A DNA stretch of 64,000 bases from Chloroflexota bacterium (GTDB taxonomy: Bacteria; Chloroflexota; Anaerolineae; Anaerolineales; Villigracilaceae). Numbering within the stretch: position 1 is the stretch's first letter; each line of letters begins with the position of its first letter. Below, piece by piece: positions 17,490-27,800 of this stretch. The translations under genes were made by a program, and so were the position numbers. Under the pieces are notes generated by a model, which worked only from the letters and a program-made list of their open reading frames with translations, did no database searches and was not told the DNA's origin. The stretch spans positions 124,001-188,000 of the forward strand of contig JAIOAU010000002.1 in assembly GCA_019873655.1 (NCBI GenBank), read 5' to 3'.

Positions 17490-20255
17490 ATGCTTGCTTT
17501 TCTTGCCTGGTATCTCGCCATTTCTTGTCTCGGCTGGCTGACCTTTCCGCTGGCCTATCGCCTCTTTCCGGCGCTGGCCGACCGCGGCTATGCTCTGGCG
17601 CGTACGCTCGGCCTGTTGCTGTGGGGGGCGTCCTTCTGGCTGTTGACTTCACTGGGCTTCATTCGTAATAACGTCGAAGGGTTGTTGCTGACCGGCTCTT
17701 TGCTGGCGGCGGCGAGCGTCTGGTCGTTGTCTCGGCCTGCAAACGGCGGGGAGGGGGGATGGGCCTCGTTGTGGGCCTGGCTGAAAGCCAACCGGCGGCT
17801 GGCGCTCGTCGTCGAGGCCATCTTCCTGCTGGCTTTTGCCGGCTGGACGGTGGTGCGGGCGGCCAATCCGGAAATCCTCGGCACCGAAAAACCGATGGAA
17901 CTGGCCTTTATCAACGCGATCCTGCGCTCGGAGACCTTTCCCCCTCACGACCCCTGGCTTTCTGGATACGCCATCTCTTATTACTACTTCGGTTACGTCT
18001 TGACCGCCATGCTGGCCAAATTGACCGGCGTGCTCGGCAGCGTGGCCTTCAATTTGATGCTGGCCCTGGTCTTTGGGCTGGCGGCCAGCGGGGCGTACGG
18101 CCTGCTCTATGACCTGCTCGCCGTCTGGCGCGAGGAGCGCGGCGAGGCGGATGAGGCCTTTCCGCTCGGTTTGCCCCTGCTGGGGCCGCTCTTCCTCCTC
18201 TTGGTCAGCAATGTAGAGGGTTTCCTGGAGGTGCTTCACCGGCGGGGGCTTTTCTGGCGCTGGAACGCCGATGGTTCGGCGACTTCGTTCTTCTGGACCT
18301 GGCTCGATATCAAAGAGTTGAACCTGCCGCCCTCCGGCTCGCCAGGCTGGATGCCCGACCGCTACATGTGGTGGTGGCGCGCCTCGCGCGTCCTCCAGGA
18401 TTTCGACCTGCAGGGCCGGCCGCTGGGCGAGGTGATCGACGAGTTCCCCTTCTTTTCGTTCTTGCTCAGCGACCTGCACCCGCACGTCCTCGCCATTCCA
18501 TTTGGGCTGCTGGCGATCGCCGCGGCGCTGAATCTTTTCCGGGGCGGGTGGCGGGCGCGGGCCGAGGATTGGCGCGTCCGCCTCGATCTGCGCGCCTGGG
18601 CGTGGATCGGCGCGGCGGCGGCTCTGCTCGGCGCAATCGCCCTGGGGATGGGAATCGGCCGGGTGGTGGAAACCATTGGAGAGGTCCGGCAGGGCGTTGT
18701 TCCTGTACAGGCTCCGCTCTTTGGCCTGGCGCTGCCGTTTTTGGTCGTCTTGTTCTGTCTGTGGGCCGCTACGCTCATCTTGGATGAGATCGTCCAGTTG
18801 CCGCTCTTGGGGTGGTCGGTCTTCGCGCGCCGCGACCTGGGCGAATACTCTGTGCGCTATCCTTTGGAGGTTTCTCCCGCCGGGCTGATCTTGCTGGGCG
18901 CGTTGACCGGCGGGATGGCGTTTTTGAATGTCTGGGACATCCTCTTCGGGCTGGCGTTGTTCTGCGGCGCTTATTTTCTGGCGCGCCTCTTGCAGCGCGG
19001 CTGGGACTGGGCGCGGCTGGCCGAAACGGTTTTCTTTGCCCTGCCGGTGATCGCCCTGGCCGGGCTGTTCTATCTGCCGTTCTTCGTTGGTTTTTCTTCT
19101 CAGGCGGGCGGAATCTTGCCCAATCTGGTCGCACCGACGCGCGGCGCGCATTTGTGGGTGATGTTCGCGCCGCTCTTGCTGCCCATCTTTGCCTATCTGG
19201 CCTACTTGCGCCGCGGCGAGGGTTGGCCTGCGGCCTGGGGACGCGGCTTGGGGCTGGCGGCCGTCGTTGCCGCCCTGCTCTGGGGGCTGTCCTGGCTGCT
19301 GACTCTGCCCATCCAGGCGCTGCATCCCGAAGTCGTCTCTGCGTTTCTCAATCAGAACGGCGTCGCCAGCCTGGGCGATTTGTTCACGGCGGCGCTGGGC
19401 GCTCGCCTTGCTGCGGCAGGCGGCTGGATGACCCTTTTGCTCTTGTTGGGGATGACGCTGGCTTACTTGATGGGCGCGGCTGGCCGGCGAGACGAGGCGG
19501 CCGGGGAGACCGCAAGGAAATCCTTCTCTGACGCGGCGGTTTTCGTCCTTTTTCTGGTTCTCATCGGCGCGCTGCTCGTCTTGGGGCCGGAGTACCTCTA
19601 TCTGCGCGACCTGTTCGGGACGCGCATGAACACGGTCTTCAAGTTCTACTATCAGGCCTGGATGGTCTGGAGCCTGGCGGCGGCTTTCGGCGCGGCCGTC
19701 CTGTTGCGGCGTCTGCGCGGCGCGGCAGGGACGGCCTTCCAGATCGGCCTGGCCCTTCTGCTGATGGTGAGTCTCACGTATCCTCTGCTCGGCCTGCTGA
19801 CTCGCACGAACAATTTCCGGCCTTTCTACGGCTGGACGCTAGACGGCGCTGCCCATCTCGAGTACGGAAGCCGCGGCGACGCCGACGCCATCCGCTGGCT
19901 GCAGTCGGCCCCGTTTGGGGTCGTGGCCGAGGCCGGTTCCCCGGGTGGAAGTTATACCTACTACAGCCGCATCTCCACCTACACCGGCCTGCCGACCGTC
20001 TTGGGCTGGCCGGGCCATGAGGGCCAGTGGCGCGGCGGCTACGAAGTGCAGGGCAGCCGCCAGGCGGACTTGCAGCGCTTGTACACTACCCCCAACTGGG
20101 TTGAGGCGCAGATGGTCCTGAATCGGTATGACATCCGTTACGTGGTGGTCGGGCCGCTCGAACGCGCCACCTATCCGGTCGAGGAAGGTAAGTTTCGGCA
20201 GTATCTGATCGTCGCTTACCAAAACGACGAAGTCACCATTTACGTTGTCCCGTAA
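17490..20255 (+). CDS. YYY-domain (DUF2298) membrane protein
   Basis: A 921-residue polytopic protein starting MLAFLAWYLAISCLGW. The family signature YYYFG is at residues 164-168, preceded by FPPHDPWLSGYAIS. A conserved KFYYQAW segment and a soluble C-terminal part ending in IRYVVVGPLERATYP repeat the layout of the C-terminal half of the upstream 1645-residue protein, so the two YYY units are paralogues. This is the single-domain class of the family. The function is unknown; membrane topology and neighbours suggest envelope glycan or glycolipid work. An upstream in-frame start at 17409 would overlap the DUF952 gene and was rejected. Confidence 0.85.
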   Translation: MLAFLAWYLAISCLGWLTFPLAYRLFPALADRGYALARTLGLLLWGASFWLLTSLGFIRNNVEGLLLTGSLLAAASVWSLSRPANGGEGGWASLWAWLKANRRLALVVEAIFLLAFAGWTVVRAANPEILGTEKPMELAFINAILRSETFPPHDPWLSGYAISYYYFGYVLTAMLAKLTGVLGSVAFNLMLALVFGLAASGAYGLLYDLLAVWREERGEADEAFPLGLPLLGPLFLLLVSNVEGFLEVLHRRGLFWRWNADGSATSFFWTWLDIKELNLPPSGSPGWMPDRYMWWWRASRVLQDFDLQGRPLGEVIDEFPFFSFLLSDLHPHVLAIPFGLLAIAAALNLFRGGWRARAEDWRVRLDLRAWAWIGAAAALLGAIALGMGIGRVVETIGEVRQGVVPVQAPLFGLALPFLVVLFCLWAATLILDEIVQLPLLGWSVFARRDLGEYSVRYPLEVSPAGLILLGALTGGMAFLNVWDILFGLALFCGAYFLARLLQRGWDWARLAETVFFALPVIALAGLFYLPFFVGFSSQAGGILPNLVAPTRGAHLWVMFAPLLLPIFAYLAYLRRGEGWPAAWGRGLGLAAVVAALLWGLSWLLTLPIQALHPEVVSAFLNQNGVASLGDLFTAALGARLAAAGGWMTLLLLLGMTLAYLMGAAGRRDEAAGETARKSFSDAAVFVLFLVLIGALLVLGPEYLYLRDLFGTRMNTVFKFYYQAWMVWSLAAAFGAAVLLRRLRGAAGTAFQIGLALLLMVSLTYPLLGLLTRTNNFRPFYGWTLDGAAHLEYGSRGDADAIRWLQSAPFGVVAEAGSPGGSYTYYSRISTYTGLPTVLGWPGHEGQWRGGYEVQGSRQADLQRLYTTPNWVEAQMVLNRYDIRYVVVGPLERATYPVEEGKFRQYLIVAYQNDEVTIYVVP

Positions 20256-20263
20256 CTTGCGGG

Positions 20264-20269
20264 TAAAAT
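20264..20269 (+). promoter_or_regulatory. Possible -10 box for the 568-residue GT-C gene
   Basis: TAAAAT at 20264-20269 lies just after the YYY stop and predicts +1 near 20276, only 2 nt before the ATG at 20278. This would allow near-leaderless expression of the GT-C gene independently of the upstream operon. Confidence 0.4.
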
Positions 20270-20277
20270 TGGGCATC

Positions 20278-21984
20278 ATGTCCTCTTCGCGCGATTTCAC
20301 CATCGAACACGCTCTCTATGGCCTGGCGCTGGCGCTCGGCCTGGGAATCCGTCTCTTGCAGTTGGGGCGGCTGCCGCTCTCCGACTTCGAGGCCGGTTGG
20401 GCGTTGCAGGCGCTCGACCTGGCGCAAGGAACGGGGCGTCAGGTCGGGGCCAATCCCGCCTATGTGCATCTGACGGCTATTCTCTTTTATTTGCTGCCGG
20501 CCTCCAATTTCCTGGCGCGTCTCTGGCCGGCGCTGGCCGGGACAAGTTTGATTCTTCTGCCGTTCTTCTGGCGCGACCGCCTGGGGCGTCTTCCGGCGCT
20601 CCTGCTGGCCTTCGGCCTGGCGCTCGACCCCGGCCTGACAGCGCTGGCGCGTCTGGCGGGCGGGCCGATGCTGGCGCTGGCCGCCCTGTTGTGGGCCGGG
20701 ACGTTCTGGCGGCATCGCCGTCCGGCCGCGGCGGGAATCTGCGCCGGGGCGGCGCTGCTCTCCGGACCGGCGGCCTGGTTCGGAATCTCCAGCCTGGCCC
20801 TGGCTGCCGGGCTGGGATGGGCCGGGCCTCGTCCGGGCGCGGGGGAAGCGGAGCAGGCTCGGGGTCCGGGCCGTTTCGATTGGGGCGCGGCGCGCGCCGC
20901 CGCCTTGTGGGGCCTGGGGACGATTCTGCTGCTCGGAACGCTGGGATTGCTCTCGCCGCTCGGCGTGAGCGGCGTCTTCGGCGCGCTGCTCGATTTTCTG
21001 CGCGGCTGGGGGACGACGCCGCAGGTGTTGCCTCATTATCTGTTGATCGCCCTGCCGGCCTATGCGCCGCTGGCGCTGATCTTTGGGCTGGCGGGAATCG
21101 GGCGCGCCGTTCTCGAAAGGGATCGCGACAGGATTGGGCTGGGATTGTGGGCGCTGGCCGTCTTGCTGCTGGCCCTCGTCTATCCCGGCCGTCAAACAGC
21201 CGACCTGATGTGGATGCTTGCGCCGCTTTGGGCGCTGGCGGCGGCGGAACTGAGTCGTCATTTCGATTTCGGCTTGCATAACCGCTGGGGCGCAGCCGGG
21301 ACGGTGACGCTGACCTTTGCTTTGCTGACCTCCACCTGGTTCTATCTGACCAATGCCGTCAGCGTCAACCTGCCGGGCGAACTCGGCCAGGCGCGCCTGC
21401 TGATTTTGCTGGTCCTTCTGCTGGTGTTGGCCCTGGCGCTGGTGCTGGTGGCCTACGGCTGGTCGCTGGCGCTTTCGCGCCTGGGCCTGGTGTGGGGCGG
21501 AGGCGTGTTCCTGCTCCTGTTGACGATTGCCGCCCTGACCGACGCCGCCGGCCTGCGTCAGCCGCGGACAGCCGAGTTGTGGACGCCCGCCCCGCGCATC
21601 GCCCAGGCCGACCTTTTGCTCGAAACGATCGAAGAACTTTCGGCCTGGAACGCCCGCGATCCCCGCGGCTTGCCGGTGACGGCGGCGGGAGTCGAGTCGC
21701 CGGCCTTGCGCTGGCTCTTGCGCGATCATTCGCTCGCGTTTATGGCCGCGCCGCCGGTGAACCAGGCGCCGCCTCTGTTGATCACCGCCGAGATGCAGCC
21801 CAGTCTGATGACGGCTTACCGCGGCCAGGACTTCGTCTGGCGGCAGACGCCCGATTGGGCGAACGCCCGCCCCGCCGACTGGCTGCGCTGGTATCTGTTC
21901 CGGCAGATTTCTTTGCGGTCGGAAAACATCATCCTGTGGGCGCGCAGCGACCTGCTCTTCGAATCGCTGCCCGCCGCTCCCTGA
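20278..21984 (+). CDS. GT-C family membrane protein (GT39/TIGR03663-like)
   Basis: A 568-residue polytopic protein. After the first helix it has the GT-C acidic signature DFE (D36, E38) in PLSDFEAGWALQALDLAQG, expected in the first extracytoplasmic loop. About twelve helices and a roughly 120-residue soluble C-terminus follow. It resembles PMT/ArnT-type sugar transferases, with no identified donor. The start at 20278 is favoured because the upstream frame overlaps the YYY gene and a TAAAAT box precedes 20278. cmk follows 9 bp downstream with an AAGGAGA ribosome-binding site. Confidence 0.7.
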   Translation: MSSSRDFTIEHALYGLALALGLGIRLLQLGRLPLSDFEAGWALQALDLAQGTGRQVGANPAYVHLTAILFYLLPASNFLARLWPALAGTSLILLPFFWRDRLGRLPALLLAFGLALDPGLTALARLAGGPMLALAALLWAGTFWRHRRPAAAGICAGAALLSGPAAWFGISSLALAAGLGWAGPRPGAGEAEQARGPGRFDWGAARAAALWGLGTILLLGTLGLLSPLGVSGVFGALLDFLRGWGTTPQVLPHYLLIALPAYAPLALIFGLAGIGRAVLERDRDRIGLGLWALAVLLLALVYPGRQTADLMWMLAPLWALAAAELSRHFDFGLHNRWGAAGTVTLTFALLTSTWFYLTNAVSVNLPGELGQARLLILLVLLLVLALALVLVAYGWSLALSRLGLVWGGGVFLLLLTIAALTDAAGLRQPRTAELWTPAPRIAQADLLLETIEELSAWNARDPRGLPVTAAGVESPALRWLLRDHSLAFMAAPPVNQAPPLLITAEMQPSLMTAYRGQDFVWRQTPDWANARPADWLRWYLFRQISLRSENIILWARSDLLFESLPAAP

Positions 21985-21993
21985 AGGAGAAGC

Positions 21994-22668
21994 ATGCCTG
22001 TTCCGAACATCATTGCCATTGACGGCCCGGCGGCTTCGGGCAAATCCACGCTGGGCAAGCGTTTGGCTGACGCCCTGGGCTATCTGTTCTTCGACACCGG
22101 CGTCATGTACCGGGCGGTCACCTGGGCCGCCCTGCAGCGCGGCATTCCCATCGAGGACGAGGCAGAGGTAACGCGCCTGGCCGAGACCGCCCAGATCGAC
22201 GTCCGCCCGCCCTCGCGGGACGACGGCCGCGCCTGCGACGTGCTGGTGGATGGGGTGGATTGCACCTGGGAGACGCGCCGCCCCGAGGTGGACGCCAACG
22301 TCTCGCCCGTCTCGGCCTATCCGGGCGTGCGGCGGGCGCTGGCCGCCCAGCAGCGCCGAATCGGATTGCGCGGCCGGGTGGTGATGGTCGGCCGCGACAT
22401 CGGGACGGTGGTCCTGCCCGAGGCCGATTTGAAGATTTACCTGGACGCCTCGCCCGAGGAGCGCGCCCGCCGCCGCTACCGCGAGATTCTCGGGCGCGGC
22501 GGTCAGGCCAATTACGAGGAGATTCTGGCGGGCGTCCGCCGGCGGGACGAGATCGACTCGACCCGCGCCGTCGCGCCGCTGCGGCCAGCCGAGGACGCCA
22601 TCATCCTCGATTCCGATTGCCTGAACGCCGACGAGGTCTTTGCCCGCGTGGAGGCGCTATGCCGCTGA
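21994..22668 (+). CDS. cmk: Cytidylate kinase
   Basis: A 224-residue P-loop kinase that converts CMP/dCMP to the diphosphates. The P-loop GPAASGKST is near the N-terminus, FFDTGVMYRAVTWAAL is the conserved cmk segment, and GRDIGTVVLPEADLKIYLDAS with ERARRRY forms the lid region. Length is normal. AAGGAGA lies just upstream of the ATG. The end overlaps the first plsC gene by 10 bp, implying translational coupling. Cmk next to PlsC is a known arrangement in bacteria. Confidence 0.96.
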   Translation: MPVPNIIAIDGPAASGKSTLGKRLADALGYLFFDTGVMYRAVTWAALQRGIPIEDEAEVTRLAETAQIDVRPPSRDDGRACDVLVDGVDCTWETRRPEVDANVSPVSAYPGVRRALAAQQRRIGLRGRVVMVGRDIGTVVLPEADLKIYLDASPEERARRRYREILGRGGQANYEEILAGVRRRDEIDSTRAVAPLRPAEDAIILDSDCLNADEVFARVEALCR

Positions 22669-23360
22669 AGGCGGATGGCTATCGGGTGGCCTGGTGGCGG
22701 CGCTGGATCGCCCGTCCGCTCATCCGTCTGGTCTTGCGGACGCTGTTCCATCTGCTGGCGCCGGTGACCATTACCGGCCGCGAGAATGTGCCGCGCCGCC
22801 GTCCGTACATTGTCGCCATCAATCACGTTTCGCTGTTCGATCCGCCTTTTGTCGGCGTGTTCTGGCCTGAGCAATTGGAGGCGATGGGCGCGGTGGATAT
22901 CTGGTCGCGGCCGGGGCAGAATGTGCTGGCCTGGCTGTGGGGCGGGATCAAGGTCCATCGCGGCGAGTACGACCGGGCCATGTTCGAGAAAGTGCTGGCA
23001 GCGCTGAGGGCTGGCTATCCGCTGTTGATTGCGCCGGAGGGAGGCCGCTCTCATGCGCCGGGGATGCAGCGCGCCCGGCCGGGAGTGGCTTACCTGGCGG
23101 AACAGGCGGGCGCGCCGGTGGTGCCGGTGGGCGTCGTCGGCACGACGGATGATTTCTGGCGCAAGGCCAGGCGGGGGCTGCGTCCGCGCCTGGAGATGCA
23201 CATCGGCCAGCCGATGGATTTGCCCGCAGTGGAGGAACGCGGCGCGGCGCGGCGCGAGGCCCGCCAGCGCAACGCCGATCTGATCATGCAAAAAATTGCC
23301 GAATTGCTTCCGGAGGAGTATCGTGGCGTCTACCGAGATTCCCCCCAAGCCGGTCAGTGA
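22659..23360 (+). CDS. plsC: 1-acyl-sn-glycerol-3-phosphate acyltransferase (PlsC family), copy 1
   Basis: A 233-residue PlsC-type acyltransferase. The catalytic HX4D motif is in INHVSLFDPP, and the glycerol-phosphate-binding motif is in LLIAPEGGRSH. One hydrophobic N-terminal segment fits membrane association. PlsC transfers an acyl chain to lysophosphatidic acid to make phosphatidic acid. The ATG at 22659 overlaps the end of cmk. It is the first of three tandem, clearly diverged family members. Confidence 0.88.
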   Translation: MPLKADGYRVAWWRRWIARPLIRLVLRTLFHLLAPVTITGRENVPRRRPYIVAINHVSLFDPPFVGVFWPEQLEAMGAVDIWSRPGQNVLAWLWGGIKVHRGEYDRAMFEKVLAALRAGYPLLIAPEGGRSHAPGMQRARPGVAYLAEQAGAPVVPVGVVGTTDDFWRKARRGLRPRLEMHIGQPMDLPAVEERGAARREARQRNADLIMQKIAELLPEEYRGVYRDSPQAGQ

Positions 23361-24048
23361 AGTCTGGCGGCCCGAACTGGTGCGTCTGCCCAGGCTGACG
23401 CCCGCCCGGCGGTTGTTCCGGCTCTTCGTGCGCGGCCTGTGCCGTCTGGTGACCGTCCTTTGCACCAGGCCCAGTGTGTGCGGCCTGGAGAATTATCCCC
23501 GCCAGGGGCCGGCGCTGATTGCCATGAATCATCTGGGCGATCCCGATTCTTTCCTCATCTTGGGCTATCTGCCCGAAGTGCCCGAGTCGATGGGCAAGAT
23601 CGAATTGCGCGACATCCCCGTGCTGGGGGCGGTGATGGAGGCGCTGGGGGTGATTTGGGTGCACCGCGGCCGGGCCGACCGGCGGGCGATCGCCGCCGCC
23701 CTGGAAGGATTCCGCCAGGGACGGCGCATCCTGATCGCCCCCGAGGGGCGCGAATCGCTGACCGGTGCCCTCGAACCGGGGACGGAGGGGGCCGCCTTCC
23801 TGGCGCTCAAAGCAGGTGTTCCGGTCGTGCCGCTGGTCGTCACCGGCACCGAAACCTGGCGGATTTTCGGCAATCTCAAGAAATTGCGCCGCACGCCCGT
23901 CTCGCTGACGGTGGGCAAACCGTTCATGCTATCGGGCGAGGGCCGCGAGGCGGTGCGGGAGGGCACGCGTCTCATCATGGAGGCGCTGGCTCGCTTGCTG
24001 CCGCCCGAATACCGCGGCGTTTACAGTTATGTCGAGGAGAAAGAATGA
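23323..24048 (+). CDS. PlsC-family acyltransferase, copy 2
   Basis: A 241-residue acyltransferase starting at GTG 23323, supported by GGAGGAG at 23312-23318; it overlaps the end of copy 1. The HX4D motif is in MNHLGDPDS and the second motif in LIAPEGRES. The HX4D motif reads HLGDPD rather than the more usual H-x-S/T form of its neighbours, so substrate preference may differ. Its stop overlaps the ATG of copy 3 (ATGA), so the three copies form one translation-coupled unit. Confidence 0.85.
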   Translation: MASTEIPPKPVSEVWRPELVRLPRLTPARRLFRLFVRGLCRLVTVLCTRPSVCGLENYPRQGPALIAMNHLGDPDSFLILGYLPEVPESMGKIELRDIPVLGAVMEALGVIWVHRGRADRRAIAAALEGFRQGRRILIAPEGRESLTGALEPGTEGAAFLALKAGVPVVPLVVTGTETWRIFGNLKKLRRTPVSLTVGKPFMLSGEGREAVREGTRLIMEALARLLPPEYRGVYSYVEEKE

Positions 24049-24755
24049 CCGAGACGCCCGTTTATGTCCATGCTGAACACGAGCGTATCCGACGCATTCT
24101 GCGGTTCTGGATCAAGGTGGCGGCCTCTCTGTTGGTCAAGATGGGGCCGTTCGAGGGCGCCGAGCGCGTCCCTGCCGAGGGGCCGTTGCTGCTCTACAGC
24201 AATCACATTTCGATGATAGACCCCATTCTCATCATTCATGCTGTCAAGCGCAACCTCGTGCCGCTGGCGAAAATCGAGGCGTATGATTATCCGATCATCG
24301 GCGTTTTCCCGCGTCTGTGGCGTGTTATCACTGTCCAGCGCGGCGAGGTCGACCGGCGCGCCCTGCAGGCCTGCCTGGCGGTGTTGCGGGCGGGCGAGAT
24401 TTTGTGGATGGCCCCGGAGGGGACCCGCCGGCCGGCGCTCCTGGAGGCCAAGGACGGCATGGCCTACCTGGCGGCGCGCACCGGCGCGCCGCTGATGCCG
24501 GTCGCCGTGGACGGGACGCGCGGCTTCCCGGCGCTGCCGTTCAGCCGGCGGTGGCGGGAAGGGCCGCCGGCTACCCTGAAGTTCGGACGCCTCTTCCGCT
24601 TCAAGCCGCTCCAAAATCCGCGCGACCGGGCCATGTTGGCCAAGATGACGCGGGAGGCGATGTACATTCTCAGCGCGCTGCTGCCGCCCGAGCGGCGCGG
24701 CGCATTCGCCGACCTGTCGCAGGCAACGGAAGACACCATCGAATGGCTCGACTGA
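24045..24755 (+). CDS. PlsC-family acyltransferase, copy 3
   Basis: A 236-residue acyltransferase whose ATG overlaps the previous stop. The HX4D motif is in SNHISMIDPI and the EGTR motif in MAPEGTRRPA, both intact. The N-terminus is more polar (HAEHERIRRILRFW) than in copy 1. Having three adjacent family members suggests separate acyl acceptors or chain preferences (inference). The open frame extends far upstream, but the coupled ATG and family length favour 24045. Confidence 0.85.
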   Translation: MTETPVYVHAEHERIRRILRFWIKVAASLLVKMGPFEGAERVPAEGPLLLYSNHISMIDPILIIHAVKRNLVPLAKIEAYDYPIIGVFPRLWRVITVQRGEVDRRALQACLAVLRAGEILWMAPEGTRRPALLEAKDGMAYLAARTGAPLMPVAVDGTRGFPALPFSRRWREGPPATLKFGRLFRFKPLQNPRDRAMLAKMTREAMYILSALLPPERRGAFADLSQATEDTIEWLD

Positions 24756-24782
24756 CAACGCCTATTTTTTAAACGGCCATGC

Positions 24783-24788
24783 TATAAT
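24783..24788 (+). promoter_or_regulatory. -10 box for the large sensor kinase
   Basis: A perfect TATAAT at 24783-24788 predicts +1 near 24795 and an 11-nt leader before the ATG at 24806. The -35 region is poor and no Shine-Dalgarno sequence is evident. Confidence 0.5.
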
Positions 24789-24805
24789 GATGCAACGGGG
24801 CGCCT

Positions 24806-27800
24806 ATGATGCCTTTTCTGACGCTCTTGACGGAACCCGCTTACATCATCCCGCTGACCAGTCTGTCGGGGTGGCTGGTGTGGTTTGTTCTGTTGGGGCT
24901 GACGATAGGAGCGGCGGCGCGCTGGCGCGTGTATCAGGCGCGGGGCAGGCATCGCTGGCTGGTGATGCTCATCTTCATCGCCATGATTCCGCTGACGGGC
25001 CTCTTTGTGGGGGTGCGTTTGCCTGTCGGCGTGGCGTTGCCCCAGCCGGGGATCCCCGAAGCCCCCCATAGCCCATCGTTGATTCTCTTTGCCGCTCTGC
25101 CGTGGATGCTGGCGGGCGGCTTTTTGGGGCCGGTGCAGGCGGTCGTCGTCGGCCTGTTGGCCGGCCTGACCCGCAGTTTGTGGGATACGCACAGCCTGTT
25201 CACCGTTCTCGAACCGGCCATCCTGGCGGTTCTGTTCAGCGCGGCGGTCCGTCAGCGGTATCGCACCTTTTTTTATCGTCTGCTGCGCCAGCCGCTGCTG
25301 ATGGCCGTCTTCCTTGTCCCGGTCTATGCGTTGATTTTCATTGTCGGCGCTTTTTCATCGGCGGCTGGCGCTTTGCCGGCCCGCCTCGACTATGCCTTCA
25401 CGAATGTGTGGCCCGCCACTCAAGCCTGCGCGGGCGAATTGCTCCTGGCGGGATTGTTCGTGCAATTTATCGCCCTGGCGGCCGGACGCGCCTGGGGGCA
25501 AAAAGAGCCCCTTCAACCCTCGCCGGGCGAGCGCAGCCTGGAAGCGCGTTTCCTGTTCGGCGGCGGAGCGTTTATCGCTCTCTTGTTGCTCTCGCTGCTC
25601 GTCGGCGATTGGATCGTCGCCGGCAACGCCGCCCAGCGCCTGTTGCGGGAGCGCCTCTCCAGCACGGCTCAGTCGGCGGCCGAGAGCGTCCCCTTCTTTC
25701 TTGAGACAGGACAAAACCTGGCCGTGCAACTGGCGGGCGACCCGCGCCTGTTGAGCGAGTCGGGGGAGGGCCTGGTTCTGGTGTTGAGCGAACAGATTCG
25801 CTCGGTGCCTTATTTCGATCAACTGGCCGTCCTGGATGCCCAGGGAATCGTGATCGGCGGTTATCCTGTGGGCGAAGCCCAATCTCTGGCGCTGACGCCC
25901 CAGGAGGCCATCGGCATCCAGATGGCTTTTCAAGGTGTGGCCATCCAGATTTACTCGATTCCGCCTGCGCCAGGAGGCGCGGCGGCGCGTCTCTCTTTCC
26001 TGGCCGCGATTGCCGATGAAAACGGTCAGACTCGGCGAGTGCTGTTGGGACGAACCGACCTGAACAACAATCCTCTCACTCAGCCCCTGCTCAACAGTTT
26101 GCGCGGCATGGAAGCATTGGGCGGCACCGGTTTGCTGCTCGATGAGGAAGGGCGCGTTCTTTTCCACCCCAGTTCTGCGCTCCTGATGACGTCCTATCCC
26201 ATCGAGCGGCGCGAACGAGCCGACTTCTATACGCTGCCGGCCCCCGGCGGGACGCGCAACCTGGTCTATTACCAGCCGGTTCCGGGGCGGGCGTGGGCGG
26301 TGGTCTTGATTGTGCCGGCCGAACAGGCTCAGCAACTCTCGCTGGATATTGCTACGCCGCTCTCGCTGATGATCATTATCCTGGCGTTGATTACTCTCAT
26401 CTTCTTCCGCATCAGCCTGAAGACGGTGACCTCCTCTCTGAAGAATCTGGCGACCGAGGCCGCCCGCATCGCCCAGGGGCAACTCGACCACCCTCTCCAG
26501 GTGGAGGGCGTGGACGAGGTCGGTCAGTTGGGGCGGGCCTTTGAGCAGATGCGCGTCAGTCTGCACGCCCGGCTGGAAGAACTGAACCAGTTGCTCCTGG
26601 TCAGCCAGGGGGTGGCCTCCAGCCTGGAAATGGAGGACGCCGTCCAGCCGGTGCTGGAGGCGGTCCTGGCGAGCGGGGCCAGCGCGGTGCGAGTGGTCTT
26701 GCTGCCCGCTCCTTCCCAGTTGCCCGATGAGAGCGGCCTGCACTTTGCGCTTGGTCCGGACAAAGAATTGTACGCCTATCTGGATGAGCAGATTCTCAGT
26801 CTGGTGCAGCGACAAGGGCGGCTGGTTGTGAGCAATCTCAGCCGGACGCGTCTGTTGGATGTGAAACCGGGCCAACCCTTGCCGGCGGCGTTGATCGCCG
26901 TTTCTCTCTACCACGAAAATCGTTATTATGGCGCTCTTTGGGCAGCCTATAACCAGCCGCGCCAGTTCTCCGAGGAAGATGTGCGTTTCTTGACCACCCT
27001 GGCCGGTCAGGCGGCGGTCGCGGCCTCGAATGCTCGTCTGTTCCGCACCGCCGAGGTCGGCCGCCAGCGGCTGGCCGCCATTTTGGCTTCCACCCCTGAC
27101 CCGGTGCTGGTGACCGACCAGGAGAACCGTCTCCTGCTGGCCAATCCGGCGGCCAAACAAGCCCTGGGCGCGACGCTGGGAGCGGCGGAGGGCCAGCCGA
27201 CCGAGAAGGTCATCAGCCAGCAGGAACTGCGCGATCTGCTCAAGGTGCTGGAGGATACCAAGCAATCCGCCGAGTTGATTATGCCGGATGGGAAAGTCTA
27301 TTTTGCCACGGCGTCCTCCGTCATCGCCGACGGCCGTCCGGTGGGCCGGGTGTGCGTGATGCGCGACGTCACCCATTTCAAGGAACTGGACGCTCTCAAG
27401 TCGGACTTCGTGGCTACGGTGAGCCACGATTTGCGCTCGCCGCTGACCCTGATGCGCGGCTACGCCACCATGCTCGAAATGGTGGGCGACCTGAACGAAC
27501 AGCAGCACAGTTACGTCACCAAGATCATCGCTGGCGTGGAAAGCATGTCTCGGCTGGTGAACAATTTGCTGGACCTGGGGCGCATCGACGCCGGAGTGGG
27601 GCTACAAGTCGAGCAGACGCCCGTCCTGGATGTGGTGGAAAACGTGGTCAGCACGCTTCAGATGCAGGCGGATCAAAAGCAGATCAGCCTGGGGATGGAA
27701 GTGGATCGCGATTTGCCGCAATTGATCGCGGCCGACCGGGCGTTGATTCAGCAGGCGCTCTACAATCTGGTCGAAAACGCGGTCAAATATACGCCAAACG

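Noticed and set aside
25355-27508. A 717-residue antisense frame in the large kinase gene
   Set aside because: Composition is that of a shadow frame; the plus strand carries intact HisKA, HATPase, GAF and PAS motifs.
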